Made by a program: the position numbers and the translations under genes. From Prorocentrum cordatum (Eukaryota > Sar > Dinophyceae > Prorocentrales > Prorocentraceae), in the NCBI GenBank assembly GCA_963575745.1, contig CAUYUJ010014328.1, positions 155,853-219,852 of the forward strand: 64,000 bases of DNA. The letters run 5' to 3'. A model generated the notes under the pieces. It was not told where the DNA came from, did not search any database, and saw only the letters and a list, made by a program, of their open reading frames with translations. Shown in pieces: positions 1 through 10,796 of this stretch. Each line of letters starts with the position of its first letter. The first letter of the stretch is position 1.

Positions 1-1070
1 TAAAGAGCACCATTGCCACAGCCACCTGAGTCAGCCTCGAGACGAGCCATCTCGAACCTGGCGAGAATAGAAAAACCGTTCGCTCGCCAGGCTTGGGCCT
101 TAAGCCTATGAGCGCCGTTCCTGAAGTGGGCTGTCGATCATCTTCAAGGTTCTCAAATTTGGCGCTCAAGAGAAACAGCATGCACGCAACAAGGTCCGCA
201 TGGACGCATTGTACCGTCACGCCGTAATGAATGATCTGGGGCAGAAATCGCCTCGCAATGGTGCGTGCTACCCCACCCAGGCCACGTTGCAGGCATGCAG
301 CTTGTTGTTGTGGGTTCATGCGGGCGCTCGTAACGTGCAGCCACGCATGTACCTCACGAGTAAACTCCGGGAGCGATACGTTCGCTGAGGGGTCCCAGTG
401 TGGGTCCCTTGTCGCATGGTCGCCTCCATTGTTGTGGCTACCGCGCTGCATGTATCCTATAGCACACCCGATGACCAACCGAAGAATGCTACATTTCAAA
501 TAGCGACTCCACGAGACGTCTTGGACGAAGCTATTGGTGGTCTTCGGTGTGTCTATCGCCGTTGGGCGGCGGATTGGCTGCGGAATGGTGCCCCCATGTT
601 GGTTCAAGAGTAAGTGGTTCGCGCTTCCGCGAAGTGGAAGTTGTAGACTTAACTTGTTTCTTGATTCGTCATAAGATGGAATAAAATGGCGGAAAAGCTA
701 GGGCGCATGCGCTTTCCACAGTGGTCAAACGGATGTCGCCCATAGTATAGCGTGTCCGCTACGGGCGTTTCCGCCTGCTTGCCAGTAGACACGCTCTGAC
801 GTCGCAGTGGTGTCGGCGGCATACCAAGCCGTGCCGTGGATATGTATTGCGATAGACAGAGCTGACCACAACTTAGTGGGGCCAGCTCCGCTACCAGGTA
901 AAAAGCAGGATGAATACCATGTAGTAAGAGGTTTGGGATATGGTGTAAGATGGTGCATCTTCCAGGGGCGTGAACAAGTTCCTTTTCCAATGCTATAGTG
1001 GGTCGTGAGATCATCTAGCGGTCCAGGCCAATCGGGCGCCAGCATCTTGAGCCAGACGCCCGTGGCACGC
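1..1070. other. no recognisable gene
   Basis: Only short overlapping open frames on both strands, none with a recognisable domain or low-complexity bias. I see no RNA gene or obvious repeat here. Confidence 0.5.
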
Positions 1071-1075
1071 TCGCT

Positions 1076-1150
1076 ATGCTCGCTATCTATCTATATATTT
1101 ATCTATCTATATATCTATATATCTATCTATCTATCCATCTATACATGTAT
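1076..1150. repeat. CTAT/CTATAT microsatellite
   Basis: Repeated ctat and ctatat units run for about 75 bp. The short ORF that crosses it reads as alternating Tyr, Ile, Leu and Ser and is not a gene. Confidence 0.9.
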
Positions 1151-1199
1151 AATCGGAATCCCCACTTCAGAGTGAGGATCCATCGGAGCCTCCCGACCC

Positions 1200-1640
1200 C
1201 AAGCCCACCATCCGTTGCCTCCAAGGTGCCTAAGATACCTCCCCATACGGTTCAAGAAGGGCTCCAGCACGCCAGACGGCCTCAAGATGGTCGAAGAAGC
1301 CCCAAGACGCCCCAACAGGTCATCAATAGAACACCCAAGATAGCATCGAGAAGTAAAACAAACAGATCGTCTTTAGCTTTACTTTTCGGGCATACGCAAG
1401 CCCTGGGCGACTCACGAGCGCCCCCCCACCCACAGGCCAAAGACGGCCTCAGAAGCGCCCAAGAGAACCCCAAAACGGATCCTAAAGGACCCCAGGATTG
1501 CTCAAGAGGCCGTCAAGAAGTCCCCAAGAGGGGAAACTCGAATGGGCCACGGGAGCCCTCCTCCACAAGATGGCCACCAGGACCCCAAGCATGCCCCAAA
1601 GAGGCCCCAAGAAGACCCATGAGCCTTGAACAACAGGGCT
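1200..1640. repeat. degenerate CCCCAAGA-type decamer repeats
   Basis: Variants of gccccaagangcc recur at loose 10-15 bp spacing. The same family, on one strand or the other, reappears near 9790-9910, 35500-35800, 37130-37260, 37670-37890 and 42420-42620. Any ORF through it is rich in Pro, Lys, Gln and Arg and looks spurious. Confidence 0.7.
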
Positions 1641-1790
1641 GAACCTAAACGGTGTTTTTCGTTTTCGTTTTGCTTCCGCTTTCCCTGGTTTTGTCTTCAA
1701 TCCGCCTTTAACGCAAAACGAAATAGAAACGAAAACGGCCCACGAGATCGCCAAAACACCGTCTAGGTCCACCCCTGTTGAACAAGCCGC
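1623..1790. repeat. imperfect inverted repeat, MITE-like
   Basis: The left arm (1623-1673) contains acggtgttttt and cgttttcgttttgc. The right arm (1713-1788) contains the reverse complements gcaaaacgaaa and aaaacaccgt, then a complement of ttgaacaacagggc. The arms are about 50 bp, the right one carrying extra bases, around a 40-bp centre. No ORF lies inside. It could be a non-autonomous element or a fold-back relic. Confidence 0.55.
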
Positions 1791-2554
1791 CACGAGGCCG
1801 CCCCCAAGGCCTCCAGAAGCTGCGCAGCAAGCGCGGAGGAACAAAAAACAACAAATGAGCAGCTGCGACACGCAGGCACCAAGACAGGAAGCGGAAAACA
1901 TCACACGTACAGTCATCGTGCTACCGGAAGGAGCTCTGAGTCAAGAACGCAGGGTCTTTTCTGGCCACGGCGAGCCTCGGCCACGACTAGGTTCCACGAA
2001 CTGGACCTAAGGAACGGCCCGTAAACCGAACCGCCTCCTGACTGAGCCCAAAGTGGTCCTCATTTAAGCGTCTTCGCTGCATGACTTCGAAAGCCACGCA
2101 TCTCCTCTTCTGAATGGCGTAAGCCTCTTGAATGACAACAATCAGGAAGGCGACAGTGCTATATGGAACCCATGGCGCCGCTCTTGCACTGTGGAACGCC
2201 ATTTTCGTGGGAGGTACAGGACCGAAAAGTCGGTGACATGAAATGCTCCGGTACGGAGACTTTAGATGAAAATGGCTACGAAGGTAGCATCAGACGCTTC
2301 AAGAGAGAAACCTCCTCCCTCTCATTGAAGAGCGCGGGAAGGGGAATGGGGAGAGGGGACGTGAAAGATGAGCATGGAGAGCGGTGAGCCAAAGTGCCGA
2401 TGACAAATCTCCATCACGGCGTTGGTTGCAGGGCACACGTTAGAAAAACCGTTCTGCCAATCAACTCCTGCTTCTCTCGCCCCCTCTTTCATCCTTCTGT
2501 TATGGACATGTCGACAAGGCGCCATAGAACGAGTCGAGTCGAATGTCCCCGCCC
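1791..2554. other. no recognisable gene
   Basis: Mixed-composition sequence with only short ORFs. Nothing recognisable on either strand. Confidence 0.45.
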
Positions 2555-2985
2555 ACCTCGTGCTACTCCTCCTCCTCCTCCCGATGATCCTCCTGCTCCT
2601 CCTCTTCCTCCTCCTCCTCCTCCCCCCTCCTCCTCCTCCTCCTCCTCCTCCTCCTCCTCTTCCTCTCTCCTCCCCCTCCTCCTCCTCCTCCTCCTCCTCC
2701 TCCTCCCTCCCCCCTCCTCCTCCTCCTCCTTCCCCTCCTCCTCCTCCTCCTCCTCCGGGCGGCCCAGCAGGCTGGAGCTTGGGCCGACAGGGGGCCCGCG
2801 GCACGCCGAGGTCGGGGCTCCTCCTCCTCCTCCTCCTCCTCCTCCTCCTCCTCCTGCTCCTCCTCCTCCTCCTCCTCCTCCTCTCCTCCTCCCCTCCTCC
2901 TCCTCCTCCTCCTCCCGCTCCTCCTCCCCCTCCTCCTCCTCCCCCTCCTCCTCCTGCCCCTCCTCCTCCGAGCGCCGCGAGTCGC
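2555..2985. repeat. TCC/CCT microsatellite block
   Basis: Nearly pure (TCC)n interrupted by a unique segment at about 2756-2818. It keeps frames open on both strands and produces apparent poly-Pro, poly-Ser, poly-Leu or poly-Glu proteins, which I reject. It lies beyond the 3' end of the adjacent minus-strand reverse transcriptase ORF. Confidence 0.9.
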
Positions 2986-3650
2986 TTTGCCGCGGGCGCT
3001 CTTTGGTCGGGAGCCGGCGCGCACCCTCGCCCCCACGTCCCTCAAACGGGATGGTTCCCCCGGGAGTGGCGCGCAAAAGGCGGCCGCTCCCAGGGGGAGG
3101 GGGTGCGCCGGCCAGGGCCTCTAGTCTGGGCTTACCCGGGAGCACCATGGGGACCTGCACGACCAGGCCGCCGCGCGCGCCGCCGCCACCGGTGCGGTCC
3201 CACCGCCAAGCGCCACCGGCGCAGCCCCACCGCAAGGGGGGCCGCCGCCGCACGACACCACCCCGACATCGGCGCCAGGTACGGGGGCTGCCCCCCCGTC
3301 GGGGGACCCGTGCCCTTTTCTCTCCCCAGGGGGGACGAGCCCACGCCCCTGGCAAGCCAGGGGTCCGCCCGTCGACGGCCCTGGGGAGCAGCCGACCCCG
3401 AAATGGTTGTGGGCAGCGGCCTCCAGCGCTCGCGCCCCTCCGCCGCTCGCCCGCTGCCCTGCCGGTCCGCGAGCCTCCTCCAGCTCGCAGCGGCGCCCCC
3501 GGCCTTGCCCGCGCGCGCCCGCGGCCCAGCCGCCCCGCAGGCCCCCTGCAGCCCCTCAGCCCCAAGCCGCAGCCTGGCTCCCCGGTGCGCCGCCCTGCAG
3601 CGCCGGCGCCGCCTCCGCCGCCTCCAGCCGCCTTGGCGCCGCTTCTGCCC
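2986..3650. other. GC-rich 3' flank of the reverse transcriptase ORF
   Basis: Very GC-rich sequence between the TCC block and the stop codon of the minus-strand reverse transcriptase. It may be the 3' untranslated part of that element. Long open frames here reflect base composition. Confidence 0.4.
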
Positions 3651-6413
3651 TCAGCCTCCCCCTCCTCCGCCCAGCGCCGCGGCGCCCTCTGGCCGCCCGC
3701 TGGGCGCCGCCCGGAGCGCGGCGGCCGCCCGCCAGGGCCTGGCCTGGGTGGCGGCCAGCACCGCGTCCGCAGCGTGCCGCTGCAGCACGCAGCCAAGGGC
3801 CTGCTGGAGCTCGCGGATGGCCGCCGAACGCCTCGCGTCGTCAGCAGGCGCCAGCCTCTTGGCGAGGGCCGCCGCTTCCTCCCCCAGCCGCCCGTGGTCC
3901 TCCACTACGAAGGGCAGCACGGGCACCAGAGGATAGCGAGCTCGTTTCCTTCTTTCCGCTGCAGCTGCGGCAGCCCCGTCCCTCCTCGCAGCCCCGAGCG
4001 CCAAGGCGTCCTGGGAAACCGCGCTGACGACCGTGAGGTCGACCAAAAGCGGTCCAACGGCGCCGGGCGCGTGGATTACTAGGTCCATGCGCGCTTCGGG
4101 GCTCTGCGGAGAGGCGTGCGGGAGCAGCACCTCGCGGTGCACCGAGCAGCCCTGCGCCTCGCACCACTCCGCGAGCGCTGCGCACCCCGCGTCGTGCCGG
4201 CGGACGAGCCAGCCGCCGACCGGACAGGCCCGCGCGTGTCTGCCCTTCGGGTCGAGCGGCGCGCCGCAAGTCCCGCCATTGGGGCGGCGGTGCTGGCAGA
4301 GCCCAGTGCAGCCCGGCAGGTCGAGGTTCAGGCGAACTCCCATTGCGATGCTGAACTGCGCGTTGCTCAGGCGGTGGCGCGCCTTCGTGGGGGCCTGCAG
4401 CCAGCCGCTCGCCCCTGGCCCTCCTGCCGAGCGCAAGGCGGCCGCCGCGGGAGGGCCCTCGCCTGCCGCGAGGTCGGCGACCAGGCGGGCAGCCGCAGCG
4501 AGTGGGGCCGCAGCCAGTGAGTGCTGCGTTGCTGCCAGTCCTTCGTCGCCCACCTGGGCCGTAGTGTCCCCCAGCGCCTCCTGCAGCGTGGCCGTGGCCG
4601 CAGGGAGGCAGCGCCTCGCCCAGGGGCTGAGGGCGGCCAGGGCGCTGGCGTCCGTCAGTCCCAGCCTGCTCAGGCAGTGCGGCACGCTGTGGTGCCAGGA
4701 AGCGGCGTGGGCGGCAGGCGCGGTCAGCTCCACGCTCTGGAACCCAGCGCCGCCGTCCTTCCCAGCGAGGAAGAGCTGCTTGCCCGCCGTGCTGCTCAGC
4801 TGTTGTAGTCCGAGGGCGTGCTGCGCCTCCGCCGCTAGCGCTGCGTCCATGGCCCGGGCCTCAGCCTCCGGGATGCCACAAGTGCGGGCCACGAACGTGT
4901 GGTCAGAGCCCGTCTTGAGTCGGAGCAGCGCCGCAGCAGTCTGTCGGTCGAGTCCCGCCGCCTGCAGCTGGCGCAGCCGCAGGAAGAAGCGCGCGCGCTT
5001 CTCTGCCAGCGCGGACACCTCTGGGCTCCCCTCGGCCAGGATGCTCCCGGCGGCTGGGGCGACAGCAGGGGCCGCGGGCACCGGCGGGAAGGCCCCGTGC
5101 CTTAGGACGAGCGCCCGCGGCTCCACCTCCCACCGGCCCGTCAACGCGGCCACCGGCACCTCCCTGCCAGGACTCAGCTTGGTCTTCGACGGGTTGGGCC
5201 GCAGTCGTACTTCGGCGCAGGCCCGCCCGAACGCCTCCTCAGCGGGCTGCGCGGCCGCCGTGGCACAGACGACGTCGAGGTCGTCCTGGTAGGCGTAGCT
5301 CCTCCCAGGGTCCGTTTCGAGGCCCGCCGCGCGCTCGACAGCATCCACCACCTTCTTGTAGCAGAGCGGGAAGACCATGTTGGTCAGGCCGTCCCCTTGG
5401 TCTCCGCCGCGCTCCTTCGGGAGCTGCGTCCTCGTGCCGTCCCGCGCGACGTGAACGTGCTCGGTGGCGGTGCTCAGGGCCAGGCGGGTCCACGGGAGCA
5501 GGTCAGGGACCAACTCCTGAACCGCCCTGGCGGCGGCCTCGCGGCACAACTCGTTGTGAGCATTGCTCACGTCCAGTGCGAGCTTGCAGCACCCAGGCCG
5601 GGTGTCGAGGTCCAGGAGGGCCGCCTTGTGCATGCGCTCCGCCCCGCGTGCTTCCCCGACTGAGTACTCCTTGCCCCCGAGGGCTGCCGCGACCCTGCTG
5701 CGGAACACGCGGCCGACTGCTTTGGACGCGGCCCGCCTGTGCACGCCCCCCAAGGCGAAGGGGCGGACTTTGTCCCGCTCCTCCCGGTCGCCTGCCAGGA
5801 TGCGCGCCGACAGCCATGGCCCGTGGACCTCCGCGGCCACCTGTCCGAGCTGCAGCTTGAGCGCTACTTCTGCGAAGCTTTCCCAGGGCGCCGAGTACCC
5901 CGGCATCCACGACCAGTGCTCGTTCCTGGACCCGCCGGGGCCCGCGCCTCTGTTGCGAGGCGCGTGGCGGTACGCCTTCTGCAGCTCCACCAGAAAGCTT
6001 GCGGTGTCCTCCTCCGACGGCCGGCTCTCAGGCAGCACTGGTTGAGCTTCAGCTCGGGGGAAGAGGTCTGGGAGACATCGCCCAGCTTTCGCGTCGGGTG
6101 CCAGCTCGAGCCTGCCGTCCACGACCCTCAAAGCCTCCCGCAGGTTTTCGTCCACGACCCTCAAACCCTCCCGCAGGTCCTCCTGCCCCTCCTCCTCCTG
6201 CCCCTCCTCCTCCTCCTTCTCCTCCTCTGCAGCCGCTTCCCCCCGCGGCGGACCAGCCGGGACAGGCGCGCCAGGCGCAGGAGCCTCACGGTGCTGGTCG
6301 GCGGATCGAAGCTGCTGCCTCGGCCGCCGGGCCAAAGTCAGGACAAAGACGTCACGCATGCCGCTGCAGCTCTCCTTATGTTTGTTCTCTCTCTCTCTCT
6401 CTCTCTTTGTCAT
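3651..6413 (-). CDS. non-LTR-type reverse transcriptase with C-terminal zinc knuckle and nuclease-like domain
   Basis: One uninterrupted ORF of 920 codons. The more likely start is Met19 (6359), because the first 18 residues come from a TC microsatellite. A Glu-rich linker precedes the polymerase domain. Motifs in order: KVRPFALGG (motif 2), LALDVSNAH (motif A, about 5555-5585), QGDGLTNMVFP (motif B), YAYQDDLDVV (motif C with the catalytic Asp pair, about 5275-5300) and NPSKTKL (motif D). The C-terminal third has C-x3-C then CG-x8-H-x3-C, a zinc-knuckle pattern. It is followed by HREV, RMDLV, LVDLTVV and a downstream RRKRARYP, spaced like a PD-(D/E)XK restriction-like endonuclease. That layout is known from site-targeted non-LTR elements; the nuclease call is inference. 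All core residues are present, so the ORF may be intact. No partner ORF is visible. Confidence 0.85.
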   Translation of the reverse strand: MTKRERERENKHKESCSGMRDVFVLTLARRPRQQLRSADQHREAPAPGAPVPAGPPRGEAAAEEEKEEEEGQEEEGQEDLREGLRVVDENLREALRVVDGRLELAPDAKAGRCLPDLFPRAEAQPVLPESRPSEEDTASFLVELQKAYRHAPRNRGAGPGGSRNEHWSWMPGYSAPWESFAEVALKLQLGQVAAEVHGPWLSARILAGDREERDKVRPFALGGVHRRAASKAVGRVFRSRVAAALGGKEYSVGEARGAERMHKAALLDLDTRPGCCKLALDVSNAHNELCREAAARAVQELVPDLLPWTRLALSTATEHVHVARDGTRTQLPKERGGDQGDGLTNMVFPLCYKKVVDAVERAAGLETDPGRSYAYQDDLDVVCATAAAQPAEEAFGRACAEVRLRPNPSKTKLSPGREVPVAALTGRWEVEPRALVLRHGAFPPVPAAPAVAPAAGSILAEGSPEVSALAEKRARFFLRLRQLQAAGLDRQTAAALLRLKTGSDHTFVARTCGIPEAEARAMDAALAAEAQHALGLQQLSSTAGKQLFLAGKDGGAGFQSVELTAPAAHAASWHHSVPHCLSRLGLTDASALAALSPWARRCLPAATATLQEALGDTTAQVGDEGLAATQHSLAAAPLAAAARLVADLAAGEGPPAAAALRSAGGPGASGWLQAPTKARHRLSNAQFSIAMGVRLNLDLPGCTGLCQHRRPNGGTCGAPLDPKGRHARACPVGGWLVRRHDAGCAALAEWCEAQGCSVHREVLLPHASPQSPEARMDLVIHAPGAVGPLLVDLTVVSAVSQDALALGAARRDGAAAAAAERRKRARYPLVPVLPFVVEDHGRLGEEAAALAKRLAPADDARRSAAIRELQQALGCVLQRHAADAVLAATQARPWRAAAALRAAPSGRPEGAAALGGGGGG

Positions 6414-6535
6414 AATCGGTTTCTCTCTCTCTCTCTCGTTGTATTGTTTCCTCTCTCTCTCTCAGACTCACTCAGTCGTTGTTTCTCTGTCTTTCTCTCT
6501 ATCTCTCTCTCTCTCTCTGTCTCGGTCTCTGTCTA
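6385..6535. repeat. TC/CTCT microsatellite
   Basis: Interrupted (TC)n at the 5' edge of the minus-strand reverse transcriptase ORF. It supplies the Arg-Glu repeats of the longest possible N-terminus, which is why a downstream Met is preferred. Confidence 0.9.
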
Positions 6536-6569
6536 CATCTGGTTTTATTTTTATATACAGCAAGGCACG

Positions 6570-6655
6570 GATACACAAATACATACATGATACATACATA
6601 CACACAAACATGCATGCATGCATACATAATGTGTATATATATACATGCATGCATA
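6570..6655. repeat. CATA/CATG microsatellite
   Basis: Tetranucleotide repeats of the catacata and catgcatg type. One of five such tracts in the window (6.6, 8.9, 34.6, 36.0 and 38.4 kb). Confidence 0.9.
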
Positions 6656-6659
6656 CACG

Positions 6660-6700
6660 AGAACCACGTGCTACGCGCGCTTACGGTTCTGGCTTGGCGC
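6660..6700. repeat. GC hairpin terminating a CATA microsatellite
   Basis: An agaacc...ggttct stem encloses a gcgcgc-containing loop immediately after the microsatellite. A similar structure ends the CATA tract near 36255. Confidence 0.5.
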
Positions 6701-8500
6701 ACGTGTTGCCCCCACCAGGGGGAGAGGATTCTGGACCTTGGTGCTGGTGGTGATCTCTCGGCCACCCAAGAAGCCCGAGTGCTACCACTACCACCGAGGC
6801 AAGGATCCTCTTCCCTCGGGGGAGGCGACCGCTGATCCTGCTTTGGGTGCCAACCTCTAGCCCTCCGAGGAGGGGAGAGGAGTTCGACTCGGAGGAAGAA
6901 GAGACGGCACAATCCTAGGCTTTCGGAGGTCCGCGCGGAGCCTCCGAGGCTCGCGGAGGGCGCCAGGGGAAGCGTCAGAGGCGCCAAGAATGGCGTCGAT
7001 GAGATCGCACGGGATCGCAGAAAGGCCGTCCGTGAGAGCACAAGCCTTCCAGCAGCAAGCCGGGCAGCAAGCCTGAGAGGAAACACGGGGAAACCAAAAA
7101 CTTAGAAACTGGCGTCTGTCGCTGACAGGTCAGCGCGCCGATGAGATGCGTGCCCTGGGCCGCCTGAATGGGGACAGGGAGGAAGGGATCGCGCCGCGTC
7201 GCCGGTGCATCGCCGATGCAGGGCAATCCTCCAACCCCTTCTGCTCGGACCCCGCCTGCGCGGCCCAAATTCTCGTGCTGAACTGACAAACGCATACCAT
7301 ACGGATTTTCGCGCTGGTGCGTCTGCGCCGCATCTTCTGGGGACCCTGACGGTCCCGTCGCGCCGCTATCCGCGTCAAACCCATAGGAGCGACGAAAAAG
7401 AAAGGGTCTCACGCGAGGTGACACAGCGACCCTACGCGGTGGCTTGCACGGGCCGCCAGCGCGGCACGCCACATTGGAAACGAGGGAGCTTACGCGCGAC
7501 CTTACGTGGGCAACTTACGCGCCAGTGTCGGCGACGACGAACCCGTTTGAATCCGTGTCGAATCCAGACTGAACCGGTGTGGCATCCGCGCCGAAAAAAC
7601 GTCGGATACCATAGAAGGACGGAGGCCTCCGCGGGGGGCTCCGAAGGCCCCCCCAGAGGCCAGAGCCTCATCAACACGCCAAGAGAACCTCGTGCTGAAA
7701 TCTTGTACACATTTAACTACATACACATCGCATACCCGTCGGCCGGAAGAAAACACGAAGCAGGAAGGCGTTGAAGTAGACTGGGCTTCCGCGCCCCCCC
7801 TCGAGGGGAAGGAAAAGGAAAAAACACTCGATACTGGAATAGGAAACGCCTAAAATAGAATTGGGATCTGGGAATGAAGGAATGCCTACTTTCAACGACC
7901 TACGGGTGTATATATAGCGCGTGAAGTGATACAACCTTGGGTCGTCCTGGAAGGCCATTCCCTATAACCCCGATAACTCAAAGACACAATTCCCCTTGAT
8001 TCCCAATATTCCCGATAACGCGTGCACTGAGGACAAGCACTATCCATTCCCCAGAACGCTCTCGTCGAGGCGCAGCTGCTGGGGAGCATCCCATGCGACT
8101 TCTGAGTGACGTCCTGAATTATTGGGATCACCGTCTGGAAGAATTAACGGACCACCCAGAGACCTCCCGGAGCCCGACCTCGCGGAGTCCGTTCCCGATG
8201 ATTGAAACCTGTGAAAACGCAGGGATTCTAGCAATGTCCACGGATCCTCGGGGGCGGTCAAGAGGGGGGCGTCAAAGAGAGGGGGGTGGGGGGGCAAATC
8301 ACGGCTGGCGGCATGTGCGCGGCCCAGGGGGGGACCCAGGGACGTAATGAAAGAAGAAGAGGCGCCATGAAATCTGAGGAAACATCATGGCCCACGCCAT
8401 GATATCCACCCTCCTAATCATCGCCCCCCTCTTGGCCGCCCCCGAGATCCAGCTCCCCGGCCCGACCTCCCGGAGACCTCTGGGGACATTACTCCTGGAC
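6701..8500. other. no recognisable gene
   Basis: About 1.8 kb of GC-rich sequence with short overlapping ORFs. Small local repeats such as cggaggcct-like words occur at 6900-6960 and 7620-7660. I found no domain and no RNA gene. Confidence 0.4.
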
Positions 8501-8510
8501 GCTAATTTTA

Positions 8511-8650
8511 AGTCGGGAATGTCCCCCTACAGGCTGATTTTGGACGAAAAATACAGAAAATAGTCAAAACATGCCCCCTAATAAGAATCGTCCCCGGAGT
8601 ATTTTTGGGGCTATTTTGAATACTCCCCCTGTAGAGGGACACGCCCGACT
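8511..8650. repeat. nested inverted repeat
   Basis: The outer arms are 8511-8533 and 8628-8650, pairing over about 21 of 23 positions (agtcggg/cccgact at the ends, cctacagg/cctgtag inside). A second stem lies within: ggagtatt near 8596 pairs with aatactcc near 8618. There is no ORF. It fits a small fold-back element. Confidence 0.6.
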
Positions 8651-8934
8651 CAAGGCTAATTCTTTTAAATTAAAGCGCTCTGGGAAGCCCCAAGGGGGCC
8701 CCCGGCGCTTCGCGGGCGTCACTCGCGACCACCAGCTCCTGAGGGTGATCGGGTACCCACTGATAAGGCCTGTAAGTGGTTTTCTACGGTATATACGCTA
8801 TAATGCCATGATTGACCCATTATCGTCTGTGTTGGCCTATGGATATCCCTGTGATCGTCCATTACTGTCCCTATTGTCGGCGTGCCGACCTCGAAAAAGA
8901 AGTCTCTGTACTACGTCACAAGCGCCCATCATAT

Positions 8935-9300
8935 ATGCATATATACACATACATACACATACATACGTGCATACGTGCATACATGCATGCATACATATAT
9001 CATACATACACACGTACATATATACATACACTATTACCTCGATGGATGTGTATATGCACATATACATACATGCAAACATACATACATGCATACGTATACA
9101 CACGCATGCATCCATATATAAACATATAAACAACTACATACGTGTGTCGATGTATACACGCATACATACATACACACATACATACATTATGCATGTACGC
9201 ATGCATGCGTACATACATACAGACAGACAGACAGACAGACACACATACACACATACATGTACACATACATACGTACATACAAACATACAAGCATACATAC
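8935..9300. repeat. CATA microsatellite with GACA run
   Basis: About 365 bp of catacata variants with a short (gaca)n run near 9220-9240. It ends directly at the dispersed repeat segment B (9311), which suggests it sits inside that repeat. Confidence 0.9.
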
Positions 9301-9310
9301 GTGCCATTTC

Positions 9311-9440
9311 ATCCGCCAGCAGTTCGAAACATTGTCTATTGGCAACTGTCAGGAAAAAGGCAGGACTCGCAGCTGGCCGGTTCGCCGCAGAGAGCTATCG
9401 TTGAAGGTCAACTGAAAGCAGCGCAGGATTGAAATCCCAC
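9311..9440 (+). repeat. dispersed repeat, segment B, copy 1
   Basis: Starts atccgccagcagttcgaaac and ends near gcgcaggattgaaatc. A second copy at 10646-10775 is about 85% identical by eye. Function unknown; it could be part of a short retroelement or gene fragment. Confidence 0.75.
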
Positions 9441-9603
9441 CAGCCCTCTGGGCGTCGGTGGTTTAGAGCGTTTCCTCTTCCACCCCTCCCTCTTCCCCTT
9501 CGGGGAGGGGTTTACCCCTCCCCCTACCCCCTCCCCGTGGACCTGGACGGGGGGGGCCGCGAGCGGTCAGGGCGTCCAAAACGGCCTCGGCGAGGAAGCC
9601 AAC

Positions 9604-9790
9604 ATCATTGATTTTACTACGGTTTCGGCCCCATTTTGAACTCTTGGGGGGACAAGGCTAATTAATGCTCCGCTCTTCTTTAAAGCCACAGTCGCTGATT
9701 TTACGAAGGTTTTGGCCCCATCTTGGCCTCCTGAGGGGGCAACCCTAGTTGAAGCTTCCCTCTTCTTTGAAGCCAGAATCATTGACAAGA
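9604..9790. repeat. 87-bp tandem repeat, about two units
   Basis: Units begin at 9604, 9690 and 9777 (atcattgattttac / gtcgctgattttac / atcattgac). Each continues with a ggttt-cggccccat segment and then cttctttgaagcc. The units are diverged. Confidence 0.7.
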
Positions 9791-9920
9791 GGCGCCCAGG
9801 AGGCCCCAAGAGGCCCCAAGATGGCCCCAAGAGGCCCCAAGAGGTCCCCAGGAGGCCCCATAGAGGATCCCAAGCGGCCCAAAGAGGCCCCCCCGAGGCA
9901 CCCAAGGCGCCGAAAAGCCC
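9791..9920. repeat. CCCCAAGAGG decamer repeat
   Basis: About ten tandem degenerate copies of gaggccccaa. Same repeat family as at 1200-1640. Confidence 0.8.
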
Positions 9921-10540
9921 CTCAGGACGACCCTCTACTCGCCTGGGCGTCGTTTCTGGATGGGCAGGTGGGGATACTTTTTTTGGCTCGCGGCTCCAAG
10001 GCGAGGGACAGGGAGCGGGCACAACGTCCGGGGCGCAGTACGATGTAAATTGGCCGCAGTGGCGTATGCACATGCCAGGGACAAAATGCCCCTCATTGAG
10101 ACGCAAAACAGCGTCGGCAGGTGACCGGCCCGGACATCCCGGCAGGTGGGGAAGCAAAGGCGCGGCGACCGGCAGCGGAACGGGGGGGAGAAGTCGCCCT
10201 TGCGGCGCCAAGCTCCAGCCGAACCGCATTCGGAAGCGAGGCCAAGACGGACAGCGGGCACTGTAAAGCCGCAGGCAGAACGCGGATCCGAATGGCCAAT
10301 GACCAAGCGGAGACCACGTGCGTGCACACAGGGACAGACCGTCCAAGACCACGGACAAGAGAGGGGGGAGAGTGCGAGCGCGAGCGACTGACTCAGACTC
10401 ACTGCAGCACCCCAGGTAAACGATGGTGCGGCGAAAGAGGCCTGACTCATCAAGGCTCGGCTGGTGGGGATACGCGAAGCGTCTAGAATCTCACGAACTC
10501 CCCAACATGGGAACAAAAGGAGGTGCAAAGGGAAGGACGG
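9921..10540. other. no recognisable gene
   Basis: GC-rich sequence with overlapping open frames but no recognisable motif. A short fragment of the dispersed-repeat tail (aatctcacgaactcccc) occurs at 10489-10505. Confidence 0.4.
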
Positions 10541-10544
10541 TGGG

Positions 10545-10635
10545 TCCAAGAAAACCTGCGCTAAATGCTACGGTAGAGCGTTTGGTCTGATCAAAGCGGC
10601 GTTTCAACAGGAGGCATTCACGCTTGGCTGGTCAT
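10545..10635 (+). repeat. dispersed repeat, segment A, copy 1
   Basis: Contains gctaaatgctacggtagagc and ends gcttggctggtcat. It matches 34523-34613 with a single mismatch over the last 75 bp. Here it is joined to segment B by only about 10 bp (gtttttctgt). Confidence 0.85.
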
Positions 10636-10645
10636 GTTTTTCTGT

Positions 10646-10775
10646 ATCCGCCAGCAGTTCGAAACACTGTCGGTTGGCAGCTGTCAAGGAAGAGGCAGGA
10701 CTCGCCGCTGGCCAGCTCGCCGCAGACAGCCTTTTCCGAAGATCAACTGAGCGCAGCGCAAGATTGAAATCTCAC
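10646..10775 (+). repeat. dispersed repeat, segment B, copy 2
   Basis: Second copy of segment B, directly downstream of segment A. Together they show the unexpanded form of the composite repeat. Confidence 0.75.
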
Positions 10776-10796
10776 GAACTCCCAAATCTGCTAACA

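Noticed and set aside
2394-4082. Long poly-Pro/Ser/Leu and poly-Glu/Gly open frames on both strands
   Set aside because: Produced by the TCC microsatellite and high GC. All frames are open and no domain is visible.
9567-10358. A 263-codon minus-strand ORF
   Set aside because: Made of the 87-bp tandem repeat and the CCCCAAGAGG decamers; no conserved motif.
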